Below, piece by piece: positions 52,866-61,650 of a DNA stretch of 64,000 nucleotides. This stretch comes from Paenibacillus sp. GSMTC-2017 (GTDB lineage Bacteria > Bacillota > Bacilli > Paenibacillales > Paenibacillaceae), in assembly GCF_016019935.1 (NCBI RefSeq), contig NZ_JAECMT010000005.1, positions 248,006-312,005 on the forward strand. Direction: 5' to 3'. Under the pieces are notes generated by a model. It did not search any database. It was not told the origin of the DNA and saw only the letters and a program-made list of their open reading frames with translations. The translations under genes and the position numbers were made by a program. Position 1 is the first letter of the stretch, and the number at the start of each line of letters is the position of its first letter.

Positions 52866-53713
52866 GCAGAAAGCTTGCACCTCTCATAGCGTTTATTGGT
52901 ACTACACCTAATATCGGCACGACGACTGCTGCGTTTGCGACCGCTTATCGCCTTGCTGAGTGGAGTGGCAAGCCCATCGGGTATTTATGTCTACATCTGA
53001 AGAGTGCGAAGCTGCAACGTTTCATTGGAATGGATGATCCGGTAGCTTCGTTAGACAAGTTGCATCCTGAGCTGCGATCCTCAGCTTTGACTGTAGATAT
53101 GCTAAGAAGCGCAACTCATGCGGTGAAAGGTCAACCGAATTTACGGGTTTTATTCGGGAACTTGAATCGGGAGCAAGCTGAGTTTTTTAGACCAGAAGAA
53201 ATTGAGCATTTGTTAACGGTAGCAGAGAAGACATTCTCCGCTGTTTTTGTAGACCTTGGTGCTTACTGGGACAATGCCGCAACAATATGTGCTGTGCGAA
53301 GAGCCGATTCACGAGTCCTTGTTACAACGCCGGCCTTATCCCATTTCCAAGAGGATGGACGACGCTGGATAGGAAGGGTCTCTCCACTTTTTGAAGTTCA
53401 TGTAAATCAATATGAATGTATTGTCGTTCAATATCCATGGGGAACAGGAGGTTATAGTATGAAAGAGATTAGTAAGGAGCTTGGAACTTCTCCGCTCGGA
53501 GAGTTTCGCATGACCGACACATTATTCGCGGGATTAGATAAAGGTGCTTATAACGAATGGTTAAAAGATGATCCTACGGGCAAAGCAGCAATGAAGGAAC
53601 CGGCAAAAATATTAATGGAACGCCATCAGTTACAGGGGAGCTTTTCTCCAATTGTCCGTCAACCATGGTATAGGAAGCTCCTTACGCATCGGAATGGAGT
53701 GAGCTCCTCTTGA
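52862..53713 (+). CDS. CpaE/MinD-like ATPase-related protein lacking the P-loop lysine
   Basis: 283 residues of the ParA/MinD fold. The N-terminal loop reads IAFIGTTPNIGTTTAAFATAYRLAE, where a CpaE/MinD Walker A would have KGGxGKT/S: both lysines are absent. A FVDLG motif replaces the usual Asp-containing switch (about residue 138). It sits between the CpaB-like and CpaF-like genes where CpaE belongs in Tad loci. GTG start, overlapping by 4 nt. It is likely a localisation factor with weak or no ATPase activity. Confidence 0.8.
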   Translation: MSRKLAPLIAFIGTTPNIGTTTAAFATAYRLAEWSGKPIGYLCLHLKSAKLQRFIGMDDPVASLDKLHPELRSSALTVDMLRSATHAVKGQPNLRVLFGNLNREQAEFFRPEEIEHLLTVAEKTFSAVFVDLGAYWDNAATICAVRRADSRVLVTTPALSHFQEDGRRWIGRVSPLFEVHVNQYECIVVQYPWGTGGYSMKEISKELGTSPLGEFRMTDTLFAGLDKGAYNEWLKDDPTGKAAMKEPAKILMERHQLQGSFSPIVRQPWYRKLLTHRNGVSSS

Positions 53714-55086
53714 CGTTAGGGCAGAATAAATTTTCTCCTGCTGATTTCGCAGCAAAAATGCGGAGTGAGACAGTAGTAACAAACAATGCTATCACTACAG
53801 AGGAATTAGTTGTAGCAGATTCTGATCAGTTCGACAGATTAGCAGATGAAATCAGAACCTATTTAAGTGCTCCAAGAGGATTAACAGAGGATGAACGAAG
53901 ACAATATAGTGAGAAGCTAAATCGTGCTGTACTTGGCTTTACTGAGGAAAGAGAGCAAATACTTGCCCTAATCGAAGATCGATTGATTAGACTGAGAATT
54001 CATAATGTGAATACATCGAAACATCCATATACAAGTCTTTCTGAGGCTTTGTTCGCTGAAGTGGTAGGGCTTAATGTTCTTGAGCTTGTTTTATCGAACA
54101 AGGCAGGCTTAGAGGAAATTCAAGTTGTTGGTACACGAATATATGAGGTTCGAGGTGGTAGCCCAACCCTCTCAAATTATCGATTTGACAGCTTGAAAGA
54201 AGTGGAACGCATTCAGCAAAACTTGGTGTTATACAACAATGATCGCATAAATCCTCGTAAAAGATGGGCTGAGGTAATGTTAAGAGACGGTTCACGCGTA
54301 ACGATGACAGGATTTGGCTTTACTGCTAGCCCGACACTTACGATTCGCTTCTATACAGTAAGCGGTATGAGTCTCGGGAGATTATGTGAGCAGCCTTATT
54401 ATACGTTAAACCAACGCGTACTGCATATGTTAAGAACGATTTTACGTGCAAGATTCAATATTGTTATTATCGGTCCAACTAACTCTGGCAAGACGAATTT
54501 GATGAAAGCGCTTATTGCAGAAATACCTGATGAGGAGCGGATCGTTACGATTGAAGGGCGATTCGAAATGATGCTTGGTCGAGATTTCCCGAATAAAAAC
54601 ATCATTGAATATGAATCTTCGGAGGATGATTCTATGCATCAGTCTAGTCAAGCATTCAAGCTAGCACTCAGACAATCACCACAACGAATCATACATGCTG
54701 AGATTAGAGACGATGATGCAAACATATATGTTCGTGCATGTACAAGGGGGCATTCTGGTAGTATGACAACTGTTCATGCGAACCATCTCGAAGATGTTCC
54801 AGAAGCGATTACCGATATGTGCATGCTGGACGGAAGAGGAATGAACCCCGAAAGGCTAGCCAAAAGAATTGCGGAAAATGTAACCGAAATCGGAATTGAA
54901 ATGCGCGTGTTGAATGGAAGAAGAATTATAGTTCGAATAGGTGAAATCGGATGGAGAAATGGGGAGACTTACGTAAGAGATTGGGCACGTTATGATTTGG
55001 AGGAAGAGGATTGGATCTATCCACAGGAGCCTTCTGACGATGCCAAAACAAGGCTAAAAGATGCTGGGGGAGATATAAATGAATAA
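53710..55086 (+). CDS. CpaF/TadA-type secretion ATPase
   Basis: 458 residues. Walker A GPTNSGKTN (about 254-262), Asp box IVTIEGRFEMM, Walker B-region RIIHAEIRDDDA, and the His-box GHSGSMTTVHANH (about 350). This powers pilus assembly or secretion in Tad systems. The N-terminal 100 residues are less conserved. TTG start overlaps the previous stop by 4 nt; end overlaps TadB start by 8 nt. Confidence 0.92.
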   Translation: MTLGQNKFSPADFAAKMRSETVVTNNAITTEELVVADSDQFDRLADEIRTYLSAPRGLTEDERRQYSEKLNRAVLGFTEEREQILALIEDRLIRLRIHNVNTSKHPYTSLSEALFAEVVGLNVLELVLSNKAGLEEIQVVGTRIYEVRGGSPTLSNYRFDSLKEVERIQQNLVLYNNDRINPRKRWAEVMLRDGSRVTMTGFGFTASPTLTIRFYTVSGMSLGRLCEQPYYTLNQRVLHMLRTILRARFNIVIIGPTNSGKTNLMKALIAEIPDEERIVTIEGRFEMMLGRDFPNKNIIEYESSEDDSMHQSSQAFKLALRQSPQRIIHAEIRDDDANIYVRACTRGHSGSMTTVHANHLEDVPEAITDMCMLDGRGMNPERLAKRIAENVTEIGIEMRVLNGRRIIVRIGEIGWRNGETYVRDWARYDLEEEDWIYPQEPSDDAKTRLKDAGGDINE

Positions 55087-56014
55087 GATTTCTCTTCTTG
55101 CGGCTGGCATACTACTTTTTGTTCTTCTTTATATTTGTATCTATTTCATTTTGTTTTATTGGGATGACAAACGTCGCCTCAAAAACAGGTTGACTTATCA
55201 CTCTTTCCCGCGTATTAGTCCACTATTAGAACGACGATTTAAGCCGTTTAGAATACTTCATGATCATATATCAGAGTTGTTAGAAACGTTAAGGATAAAG
55301 GTAAAGGCGGATATGTTTTTGGGCATTTCAGCACTATTATTGCTCGCAGGAGTTGTACTTGGAGGTATGTTTTTTCAAACGCCGAAAGGTATGGTGTTAT
55401 TCGGACTTGTTGTAGGACTTGCACCATATGTATGGCTACGGGGGCTTCTTATTCATCGGAGAATGGGAGCACAGATCGATTTTCTTCCTGCTGTAGAGTT
55501 GTTTTATCAATGTTATCTCGTAACAGGAGAAAGGCAAGTTCGAGTTGCCCTTCAAAGGACTGTAGAGGAAAAGAGGTTATTAGGCCCTATGCAGGCCGTG
55601 TTTGAACAATTATATCGCAATCTTTCCGTAAGGGGCGATGATGATGCAAGTCTTCGAATAATGGCCGCTTCGCTCGGGCATGTGTGGGCAGATTATTTCG
55701 TCAACATTATTCGCGTCTCACTGGTAGAAGGTGTATCAATCTCGGAGAGTTTGCGTGAGTTGCTTGGAGACATGAGGAAAGCAAGGCGGGCTAATGAGCA
55801 GGAACGCCATCGACTGTTAGAAATAAGAATAGCTAACTTTACTCCGCTGTTATTTCTTGGATTGTTTATCGGAATCAACTTGAAGTACAACAAAGCAAAT
55901 GCTTATTTTTATTATTTGCTGGACCCACAAGGAAGAGACATGCTCCTAAATGCGCTAATTTTGATTTTTCTTTCATTTCTAATGGGACTTTGGTTATCAC
56001 GAAAAAAAATGTAG
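55079..56014 (+). CDS. TadB-like inner-membrane platform protein (T2SS F domain)
   Basis: 311 residues, one N-terminal span, then two central spans (LLLLAGVVLGGMFF, LFGLVVGLAPYVW), a T2SS F domain (about 130-260; QIDFLPAVELFYQCYLV, VEGVSISESLRELLGDM) and a C-terminal pair of spans. With TadC it makes the membrane platform for the CpaF ATPase. Overlaps the ATPase gene. Confidence 0.86.
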   Translation: MNKISLLAAGILLFVLLYICIYFILFYWDDKRRLKNRLTYHSFPRISPLLERRFKPFRILHDHISELLETLRIKVKADMFLGISALLLLAGVVLGGMFFQTPKGMVLFGLVVGLAPYVWLRGLLIHRRMGAQIDFLPAVELFYQCYLVTGERQVRVALQRTVEEKRLLGPMQAVFEQLYRNLSVRGDDDASLRIMAASLGHVWADYFVNIIRVSLVEGVSISESLRELLGDMRKARRANEQERHRLLEIRIANFTPLLFLGLFIGINLKYNKANAYFYYLLDPQGRDMLLNALILIFLSFLMGLWLSRKKM

Positions 56015-56027
56015 GAGGTTCACTGCG

Positions 56028-56918
56028 ATGTATGAGTGGATTTCAGCATCCATCCGAATTGGTTCGATTGCATTACAATTCGTATTTGCAGGAGCGGCAA
56101 TTTTTGCATTGCTTAAGTTAATGCCAAAACGTCAGACACGATGGAAAAAACTCGCGCTTCTGGATTGGCGCACATCATCTCCACCAGTAAAGTGGCTTAA
56201 ATTATTCGGAATAAAGAAGGGGCTGTCTTCTTATCAAGAGCGTGAGCTATTGTTAACAGGTTGTGGAGTAATGGCAGATCCTATGTGGTACATGCTACTT
56301 CGTAGAGCGGTCATTTTTGTTTTAACGACTGTATTACTTCTTATAGTTCTGCTTTATAAAGGTTCGTACACATCTATCATCGCGCAGCTATCGGTGGGGG
56401 TTCCGATAGTTGTTATCGCCGCTCTGAAGCTGGATCGTATGTGGCTAAGATCACTTCTCAAGATGCGATCGTTACAAATGACGAAAGAGATTTATACAAT
56501 AAGCAACCAACTTCTTTATTTATCTGATTCTACACTGCATATTCACTCAAAGCTAATGCGCTGCATTCCATTTACGAAAGTGATGCGAAGCGATTTAGAA
56601 TGGTTGTTAGCAGAATGGTATCACGATCCTTCACAAGCACTAAAAGGGTTCAAGCTGAGAATCGGTACTGATGATGGGATGAGCTTTGTTGAGACGATAG
56701 ATGCACTAAGGCAACATGAGAGTGGTCATTATTACGAGTTACTTAGAGTAAGAATTGCGGATTATAAGGAGAAGATAGAGCTAGCCAAAGAAAGTCGTAA
56801 GGAGTCAACCTCCTATGTTCTTTTCGCTATCGCGGGTATTCCCATCTTATATACATTTCAAGTATTTATTTATCCATGGGTGATGGAAGGTCAGAAGTTA
56901 TTTCAATCTTTGGGTTAA
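56028..56918 (+). CDS. TadC-like inner-membrane platform protein
   Basis: 296 residues with an N-terminal span, a central pair (VIFVLTTVLLLIVLLYKG, VGVPIVVIAALKL), a helical cytoplasmic region and a C-terminal span (VLFAIAGIPILYTFQVFIYP). The arrangement follows TadC; the T2SS F signature is weak. TAGGAGG precedes the ATG. It closes the assembly-machinery part of the operon. Confidence 0.8.
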   Translation: MYEWISASIRIGSIALQFVFAGAAIFALLKLMPKRQTRWKKLALLDWRTSSPPVKWLKLFGIKKGLSSYQERELLLTGCGVMADPMWYMLLRRAVIFVLTTVLLLIVLLYKGSYTSIIAQLSVGVPIVVIAALKLDRMWLRSLLKMRSLQMTKEIYTISNQLLYLSDSTLHIHSKLMRCIPFTKVMRSDLEWLLAEWYHDPSQALKGFKLRIGTDDGMSFVETIDALRQHESGHYYELLRVRIADYKEKIELAKESRKESTSYVLFAIAGIPILYTFQVFIYPWVMEGQKLFQSLG

Positions 56919-56956
56919 CGTAATGTTGCAATTTGTGAATGAAGGGAGGTGACGGC

Positions 56957-57106
56957 ATGCGAAACATTTTGATGACAGTGATGTTGCTAGTAGTAGTTAT
57001 CGTATTGTTTAACTCCATTATCGCTCAAGATACAACGGGAACTAGTAGTCAAATCCAATCACAGGGAGATGCTGCAAACACTAGAATTAGTCAGTTGGTG
57101 CCGTAA
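56957..57106 (+). CDS. Small pilin-like membrane peptide 1
   Basis: 49 residues: a short basic start (MRNILM), one hydrophobic helix (TVMLLVVVIVLFNSII), then a polar Gln/Ser/Thr-rich tail. AAGGGAGGTGA precedes the ATG at good spacing. Position right after TadC is that of Flp/pilin genes, but a classical type IV leader (Gly before Phe/Met and Glu+5) is not visible. It could be a major structural subunit or a pseudopilin. Confidence 0.7.
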   Translation: MRNILMTVMLLVVVIVLFNSIIAQDTTGTSSQIQSQGDAANTRISQLVP

Positions 57107-57187
57107 TTAATGAAGAGATAGATATAGGAGTGGAAGAGCGGAAAGGTACGAGATTATATGATGTAAGCTGTTTGGAGGTGCAATAGA

Positions 57188-57334
57188 ATGCGTGCAATTC
57201 TTACATCTATGTTGTTAATTATTGCTGTTATTCTCATATATACGTCTGTCGCTGAGGGGGATGACGGAATGAAGAACCAAATCAACAAAGTTGGCGGGAC
57301 AATGGGCGAATATATTGAAGGAATGAGTCCATGA
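57188..57334 (+). CDS. Small pilin-like membrane peptide 2
   Basis: 48 residues: MRAILTSMLL start, one hydrophobic helix (LLIIAVILIYTSVAEG), then a polar tail with MKNQINKVGG. It resembles peptide 1 in the first residues and layout, suggesting duplication. GGAGGTG lies upstream; the stop overlaps the next start (ATGA), so it belongs to the operon. Confidence 0.72.
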   Translation: MRAILTSMLLIIAVILIYTSVAEGDDGMKNQINKVGGTMGEYIEGMSP

Positions 57335-57756
57335 AACAAATATTAGTGTTTGTTTTGTTCTCTGCAATGCTTTGCTGGCTTATGTTTTCACCAATTTACA
57401 AACATGTTGTCATCGTAAGGCAAGCTGTTTTACAACAAGAAGTTGACTATTTGTTAGAGGTTGGAGCAAGCGGAGCATACGGATATATAAGTAAAGATAT
57501 GGAGCAGCAATCTAGTGAGCGCCTTGTTCAGTTTGGATTAAATGCGAGTTCCATACGTTATGAATATAGCACTACTAGCGGTGTTGATCCTACAGTCGCA
57601 AGCGTCCCGGTACCAAGAGGGGCGGGCATATCACTTACGATCAGCTACCCGTATGAAAATTTATTTGTCATCGACTCCTTGATTGGGATTACACCTGTCT
57701 CCGAGGATGCGAGAATGCGTGCTTATGGGATGAAGATGAGCGAATACGTCCCTTGA
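57331..57756 (+). CDS. Pilin-like/TadE-like membrane protein
   Basis: 141 residues. N-terminal membrane helix (ILVFVLFSAMLCWLMFSPIY), then a mixed helix and beta region with PVPRGAGISLTISYPYENLF. Size and layout fit TadE-like minor pilins; no TadE signature is certain. It overlaps peptide 2 by 4 nt and is followed by another gene of similar build. Confidence 0.65.
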   Translation: MKQILVFVLFSAMLCWLMFSPIYKHVVIVRQAVLQQEVDYLLEVGASGAYGYISKDMEQQSSERLVQFGLNASSIRYEYSTTSGVDPTVASVPVPRGAGISLTISYPYENLFVIDSLIGITPVSEDARMRAYGMKMSEYVP

Positions 57757-57776
57757 AGAAAGGGGGATCTTGAGCA

Positions 57777-58262
57777 TTGTACAAGCTCGTGTTTGTCATT
57801 GCGATGATGGTCGTATGGCTAACGGTTCATTTGCTGCAAGTGGAAGAAGAAATGGCAATGAAGACACTTTTCCAAGGAAAACGAGCCATTAATAGAGCTG
57901 CGCATGCTGCAGCACAACAGATAGATAAAGTATCGTTAGCTGAAGGTATAATGAGAATTGATTCGACTTTAGCAAGCGATGAAGCATCACGTTATTTGCA
58001 AGCAAATTTATTGCTGGATGAAAGCGGGAAACCATTAGAACATTCATTTCTCGAACATCCAGTAGAAGTAGTTGTTTTTGAGATCATTAACTCAGATCGC
58101 AGTTTTCCTTTTTACTATCGAAATGATACCTATGATTTTGAAGTTACCCTACAACGACCGGGTGTTATATTAATTGCAAAGATCGTATATCCGAGAGCAT
58201 TTTCAATAATGGGGCCAATAGAATGGCATATAAAGGGGGCTTCAGAGCTCGTAATGGGTTGA
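57777..58262 (+). CDS. Pilin-like/TadE-like membrane protein
   Basis: 161 residues. N-terminal helix (LVFVIAMMVVWLTVHLL) followed by an Ala-rich helix with KRAINRAAHAAAQQIDKVSL, as is usual after the TadE membrane span, and a beta-rich end. TTG start after AAAGGGGG. Last gene of the Tad-like locus; 55 nt follow before the PH-domain genes. Confidence 0.68.
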   Translation: MYKLVFVIAMMVVWLTVHLLQVEEEMAMKTLFQGKRAINRAAHAAAQQIDKVSLAEGIMRIDSTLASDEASRYLQANLLLDESGKPLEHSFLEHPVEVVVFEIINSDRSFPFYYRNDTYDFEVTLQRPGVILIAKIVYPRAFSIMGPIEWHIKGASELVMG

Positions 58263-58317
58263 CGGATTATTGGAAAATTGGTGTAATAGGAGGGATAGAT
58301 TAGGAGGAGAGAAGTAG

Positions 58318-58797
58318 ATGAACAGAGAACTTACAAAACGACTACATCAAGATTATTTGAAGGTGTACCGCATTACGGAACTAATCGTCAATGGAATCTT
58401 TTTATTGTTGATAATTGCTTACGTTGGTGTGGCGTTATGGCAAGATTGGACGCTCATACCTGTGTGGATTAGCACTGGACTGCTCATCATTTCACTCATA
58501 GGATTTACTTGGGTTTTTCCGCGTGTGAAATACGCTAGATTTAAGTATGAGCTTTTTGAAGAGGAATTAGAAATTGAGTCTGGCATTATTTTCACTAGCA
58601 ATGTGCTCGTACCTATGGTTCGGGTGCAACACGTAGAGCTTGGAAGCGGGCCGCTTATGCGTAAGTTCGATTTGGCCAGCGTATCAGTAGTTACTGCAGC
58701 AACAACACATGTCATTGAAGGTTTAAAAAAGGATGAGGCTGAAGCATTGAAACGCCGTCTCGGCCAATTGGCAAGGGTGGATGAGCAAGATGAATGA
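58318..58797 (+). CDS. ydbS: Bacterial PH-domain membrane protein (YdbS-like)
   Basis: 159 residues with two N-terminal spans (about 20-70) and a bPH2 domain (YELFEEELEIESGIIFTSNVLVPMVRVQHVELGSGPLMRKF split over 78-120). B. subtilis has ydbS-ydbT near acpS-ydcC-alr. The pair protects against some antimicrobial peptides in B. subtilis relatives. GGAGGAGAG precedes the ATG. Overlaps the next gene. Confidence 0.86.
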   Translation: MNRELTKRLHQDYLKVYRITELIVNGIFLLLIIAYVGVALWQDWTLIPVWISTGLLIISLIGFTWVFPRVKYARFKYELFEEELEIESGIIFTSNVLVPMVRVQHVELGSGPLMRKFDLASVSVVTAATTHVIEGLKKDEAEALKRRLGQLARVDEQDE

Positions 58798-60346
58798 ACG
58801 TAGAACGCTGCATCCATCGTTTATTTTGTTCGGAGTGCTTTCAGTCATTCGCGGTTTTTTGCCAATCATATTAATTATGCTTTTTAAAGGGATAGAATGG
58901 TCTGAAGTTGAATGGTATTGGTTTGCTGGTATTGGAGTAGCATTTCTATTTATCGTTTTATTATGTTTTCTTCAGTGGAAAAGGTTTGGCTTCTGGATGG
59001 AAGCAGATCGATTGATCATTAGACAAGGTGTGTTGTTCCGAGAAGAGAAAACGATTTATTATAATCGGATACATTCCGTTAATGTAGAGCAACCTTTTAT
59101 TCAACGTATTCTTGGTGTAGCGCAGTTAAAGATCGAAACACCTGGCGGCAATAAGAAGGCAGATGGTATTCTACATACATTGTCGATGAAAGATGCTAAC
59201 CAAATAAGAGAACAACTTCGCAATTTTGCGCAAGGTATAGAAAAAAGTGCGGGTTCTGAACAGGATACAGTAGGTTCAGTCGTGTTGAATGCTGTTGATG
59301 AGCAGCAATCGATGACTTTAAATCATGTTCACAACGTAGAAGGATCATCTTCGCAGAAAGAGTCTAACGCAACTCAGTTAAAGAAAGAGTCTGAACCGCT
59401 ACTAACGCTAGATGCAGGGAAATTATTTCAGGCAGCTGCGACATCGCTTAACTTTGGTTTGGCTATCGCTTTTATTGGGGGATTGTACTCCTTCGCGGAT
59501 GATTTCCTTAAGCTGTTTTTACCAGATCACTTTTTTGAGGATGTTGTAGAAGATTCAACGAGCATGATGTCTAGTTCATTGCTCATTACTATAGTTGCGA
59601 TTAGTGTAATATTGCTGGCATGGTTATTATCGGTTGTTCTCTACATATTGAAGTATAGCGGATATGCGATTCGTAGGGACGGCAAACAAATTTCAGTATC
59701 TTACGGTTTACTTGAGAAAAAGACAGTACTTTTTGATCCCAAAAATGTGCAAGCTGTAATCACTTCTGAGAGCTTACTGAGACAGCCTTTTGGATATGCA
59801 GAAGTTAAATTGCAAGTTGTATCTTCAGATAAACAAGAGCAACTCATGCTACATCCTTTTGTAAAAGTATCAGAAATCCAAAGTGTTCTAGATCAATTTG
59901 TACCTCAGATGGTGCAGCATAACAAAACAGATTTGGTGTTGTCACCAAGGAAGGCATTAGCCTTCTATATTCGAATTCCGTTATTAGTTGCCATGTTGCT
60001 ATGTACCGGTTGTATCATTTATTTTGGGACTGTTGGAGCATGGTCGTTATTGTTGTTGCCTCTTATTGTTTTGTGGAGAATTAGCTGTCATCGGACAGCG
60101 GGATTGCTGCTTAAGGGCGATCAGCTAACGTTGCGGAAACGATTTATTAATCGTACAACGTATTATGTAAGAAAACCTCGAATCGTAACGATGAAGGTGA
60201 AGCGCTCCATAGCACAACGGAAAAGAGGTATTATTTCACTATCGGTTCATGTGTTAGGTAGTGCACTCTCCTACAACTTATCGTATATGAATGAAAAGGA
60301 TGTAGAACCGATTTGGAGATGGTTTAGCCGTCGCAGCGCTAATTAG
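58790..60346 (+). CDS. ydbT: Bacterial PH-domain membrane protein (YdbT-like)
   Basis: 518 residues: several membrane spans in three groups and three bPH2 domains (first about residues 65-145 with RQGVLFREEKTIYYNRIHSV, second about 290-380 with YGLLEKKTVLFDPKNVQ, third near the C terminus). ATG 58790 lies about 9 nt after AAGGGTGG; ATG 58781 touches that site. It is the YdbS partner. A Gln/Ser/Lys-rich stretch (about 175-210) separates the first and second parts. Confidence 0.86.
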   Translation: MNERRTLHPSFILFGVLSVIRGFLPIILIMLFKGIEWSEVEWYWFAGIGVAFLFIVLLCFLQWKRFGFWMEADRLIIRQGVLFREEKTIYYNRIHSVNVEQPFIQRILGVAQLKIETPGGNKKADGILHTLSMKDANQIREQLRNFAQGIEKSAGSEQDTVGSVVLNAVDEQQSMTLNHVHNVEGSSSQKESNATQLKKESEPLLTLDAGKLFQAAATSLNFGLAIAFIGGLYSFADDFLKLFLPDHFFEDVVEDSTSMMSSSLLITIVAISVILLAWLLSVVLYILKYSGYAIRRDGKQISVSYGLLEKKTVLFDPKNVQAVITSESLLRQPFGYAEVKLQVVSSDKQEQLMLHPFVKVSEIQSVLDQFVPQMVQHNKTDLVLSPRKALAFYIRIPLLVAMLLCTGCIIYFGTVGAWSLLLLPLIVLWRISCHRTAGLLLKGDQLTLRKRFINRTTYYVRKPRIVTMKVKRSIAQRKRGIISLSVHVLGSALSYNLSYMNEKDVEPIWRWFSRRSAN

Positions 60347-60479
60347 ACTATGAATATATGATGCTATGAGAAGCAATGGCTAAGTGTTGAAAAACATGTG
60401 AGCCATTGCTTTTTTTAATGTATTTGTAAATAACTAAAAGATATGTAAAATAATAATTTAAAATAATTGGCGGAACGAA

Positions 60480-60505
60480 TGAACGAAAAGAAATACATAA
60501 TCGTC
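60480..60505 (+). promoter_or_regulatory. SigY-type autoregulatory promoter
   Basis: TGAACG (60480-60485), 16 nt, CGTC (60502-60505). This fits the SigY promoter pattern known from B. subtilis, where SigY transcribes its own operon. It lies about 50 nt before the SigY start codon. Confidence 0.72.
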
Positions 60506-60556
60506 TTATTACTAAGAAGTCATAGAAGCAAGCTAAGTGAAAGGAGTAAGTGCGCA

Positions 60557-61099
60557 GTGCAAGATGAGACAATGCTTGTGAAAAGAGCGATAAAAGGCGA
60601 TACCCATTCGTTGTCGGAATTATTGCGGAAACATTATTCCTTCCTATATCAATACTCACTTAAGCTAACGATGAACAAGGTCAAAGCAGAAGATATAACA
60701 CAGGAGACGATGCTTAAGGCAATCGAGAAAATTAGCACATTTCAAGCAGAGTCGAAATTTACTACTTGGCTTATATCTATTGCTTCGAGGTTAGTGATAG
60801 ATCGTGCAAGACGAAGTGAGCGGGAGAATAGATGGCTGCAAGAGGAAGGTGAGCTTCGTTCATTACGTTTTGAAGCATTAATTCGAATGAACGATTGGCC
60901 TGATGCGCTTCAAGCACTTGGTGAACTAGAAGAGCGGCAGCGTATGGCGGTATTACTCAAATATTATTACGGTTACTCACAAGAAGAGATAGCAAATATG
61001 TTGGATGTGCCCCTCGGGACGGTTAAATCGCGACTTCATGCGGGAATAAAGCAATTAAGAAAGGAGCTGACTGCAAGTGAAGAAGAACAAAGTTCTTGA
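60557..61099 (+). CDS. sigY: ECF RNA polymerase sigma factor SigY
   Basis: 180 residues, with sigma region 2 (LRKHYSFLYQYSLKLTMNKVKAEDITQETMLKA split over 25-60; FTTWLISIASRLVIDRARR) and region 4 (RQRMAVLLKYYYGYSQEEIANML, GTVKSRLHAGIKQLR). SigY identity rests on the five following genes in yxlC-G order. GTG 60557 has AAGGAG about 11 nt before it; a longer frame start at 60467 would overlap the promoter. Confidence 0.9.
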   Translation: MQDETMLVKRAIKGDTHSLSELLRKHYSFLYQYSLKLTMNKVKAEDITQETMLKAIEKISTFQAESKFTTWLISIASRLVIDRARRSERENRWLQEEGELRSLRFEALIRMNDWPDALQALGELEERQRMAVLLKYYYGYSQEEIANMLDVPLGTVKSRLHAGIKQLRKELTASEEEQSS

Positions 61100-61418
61100 T
61101 GAAGATCAGCTATGGTTTCAGAAACAAGTAAGAGTCGATTTGGAAAAGTTAGATGCTGCATTTGAGCCGGAGATGCCTTCATTGGATGAGATAGAATCAT
61201 TAGTTACTAAACATAAGCAAGAAATTCGTAGAAGGTTGTGGAAGGAGCTAGCGCTTTTCTGGCTAGTCGCGATATTTCTTTTGTTCGGAATGATGTGGAT
61301 GCTTGAAAGTAATTGGATATGGTTCATGGCGTTACAAGCCGTCGTTGGTGTAGGTGCACTTTGGTACATCGTTGCCTCGTACCAACGGAAAGGAGGGCGA
61401 ACATGGAGGAACAACTAG
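61077..61418 (+). CDS. yxlC: YxlC-like SigY regulator
   Basis: 113 residues, soluble N-terminal half rich in acidic residues (DEDQLWFQKQVRVDLEKLD) and two C-terminal spans (LALFWLVAIFLLFGMMWML, WFMALQAVVGVGALWYIVA). GTG start overlapping sigY by 23 nt. In B. subtilis YxlC and YxlD together hold SigY inactive at the membrane; this gene takes the YxlC place. Confidence 0.85.
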   Translation: MKKNKVLDEDQLWFQKQVRVDLEKLDAAFEPEMPSLDEIESLVTKHKQEIRRRLWKELALFWLVAIFLLFGMMWMLESNWIWFMALQAVVGVGALWYIVASYQRKGGRTWRNN

Positions 61419-61627
61419 CCCGATCAGTTTGGTTTTGGTTGTTGCTTGCTTCTATTCTTATCTCCCAATCAACATGGTTGTTTCTAGATGCTCGGAAGCG
61501 AGGCAGTAACTATTGGTTTTGGGGAATATGGGGGCTGATCCATGTCCCAACACCTCTTGTTGTATATTGGATTGTCGTTAGAAGCGGGTGGATTAAACGG
61601 AAGAAAAAAGATGACTTTGAAAAATAA
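61403..61627 (+). CDS. yxlD: YxlD-like SigY anti-sigma component
   Basis: 74 residues with two membrane spans (WFWLLLASILISQSTWLFL, WGIWGLIHVPTPLVVYWIVV) and the motif LDARKRGSNYWFWGIWG, as in YxlD. AAAGGAGGGCG precedes ATG 61403; it overlaps yxlC by 16 nt. Expected partner of YxlC in anti-sigma control. Confidence 0.88.
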   Translation: MEEQLARSVWFWLLLASILISQSTWLFLDARKRGSNYWFWGIWGLIHVPTPLVVYWIVVRSGWIKRKKKDDFEK

Positions 61628-61650
61628 TTAAATTGAAAGAGGTGCTAATG

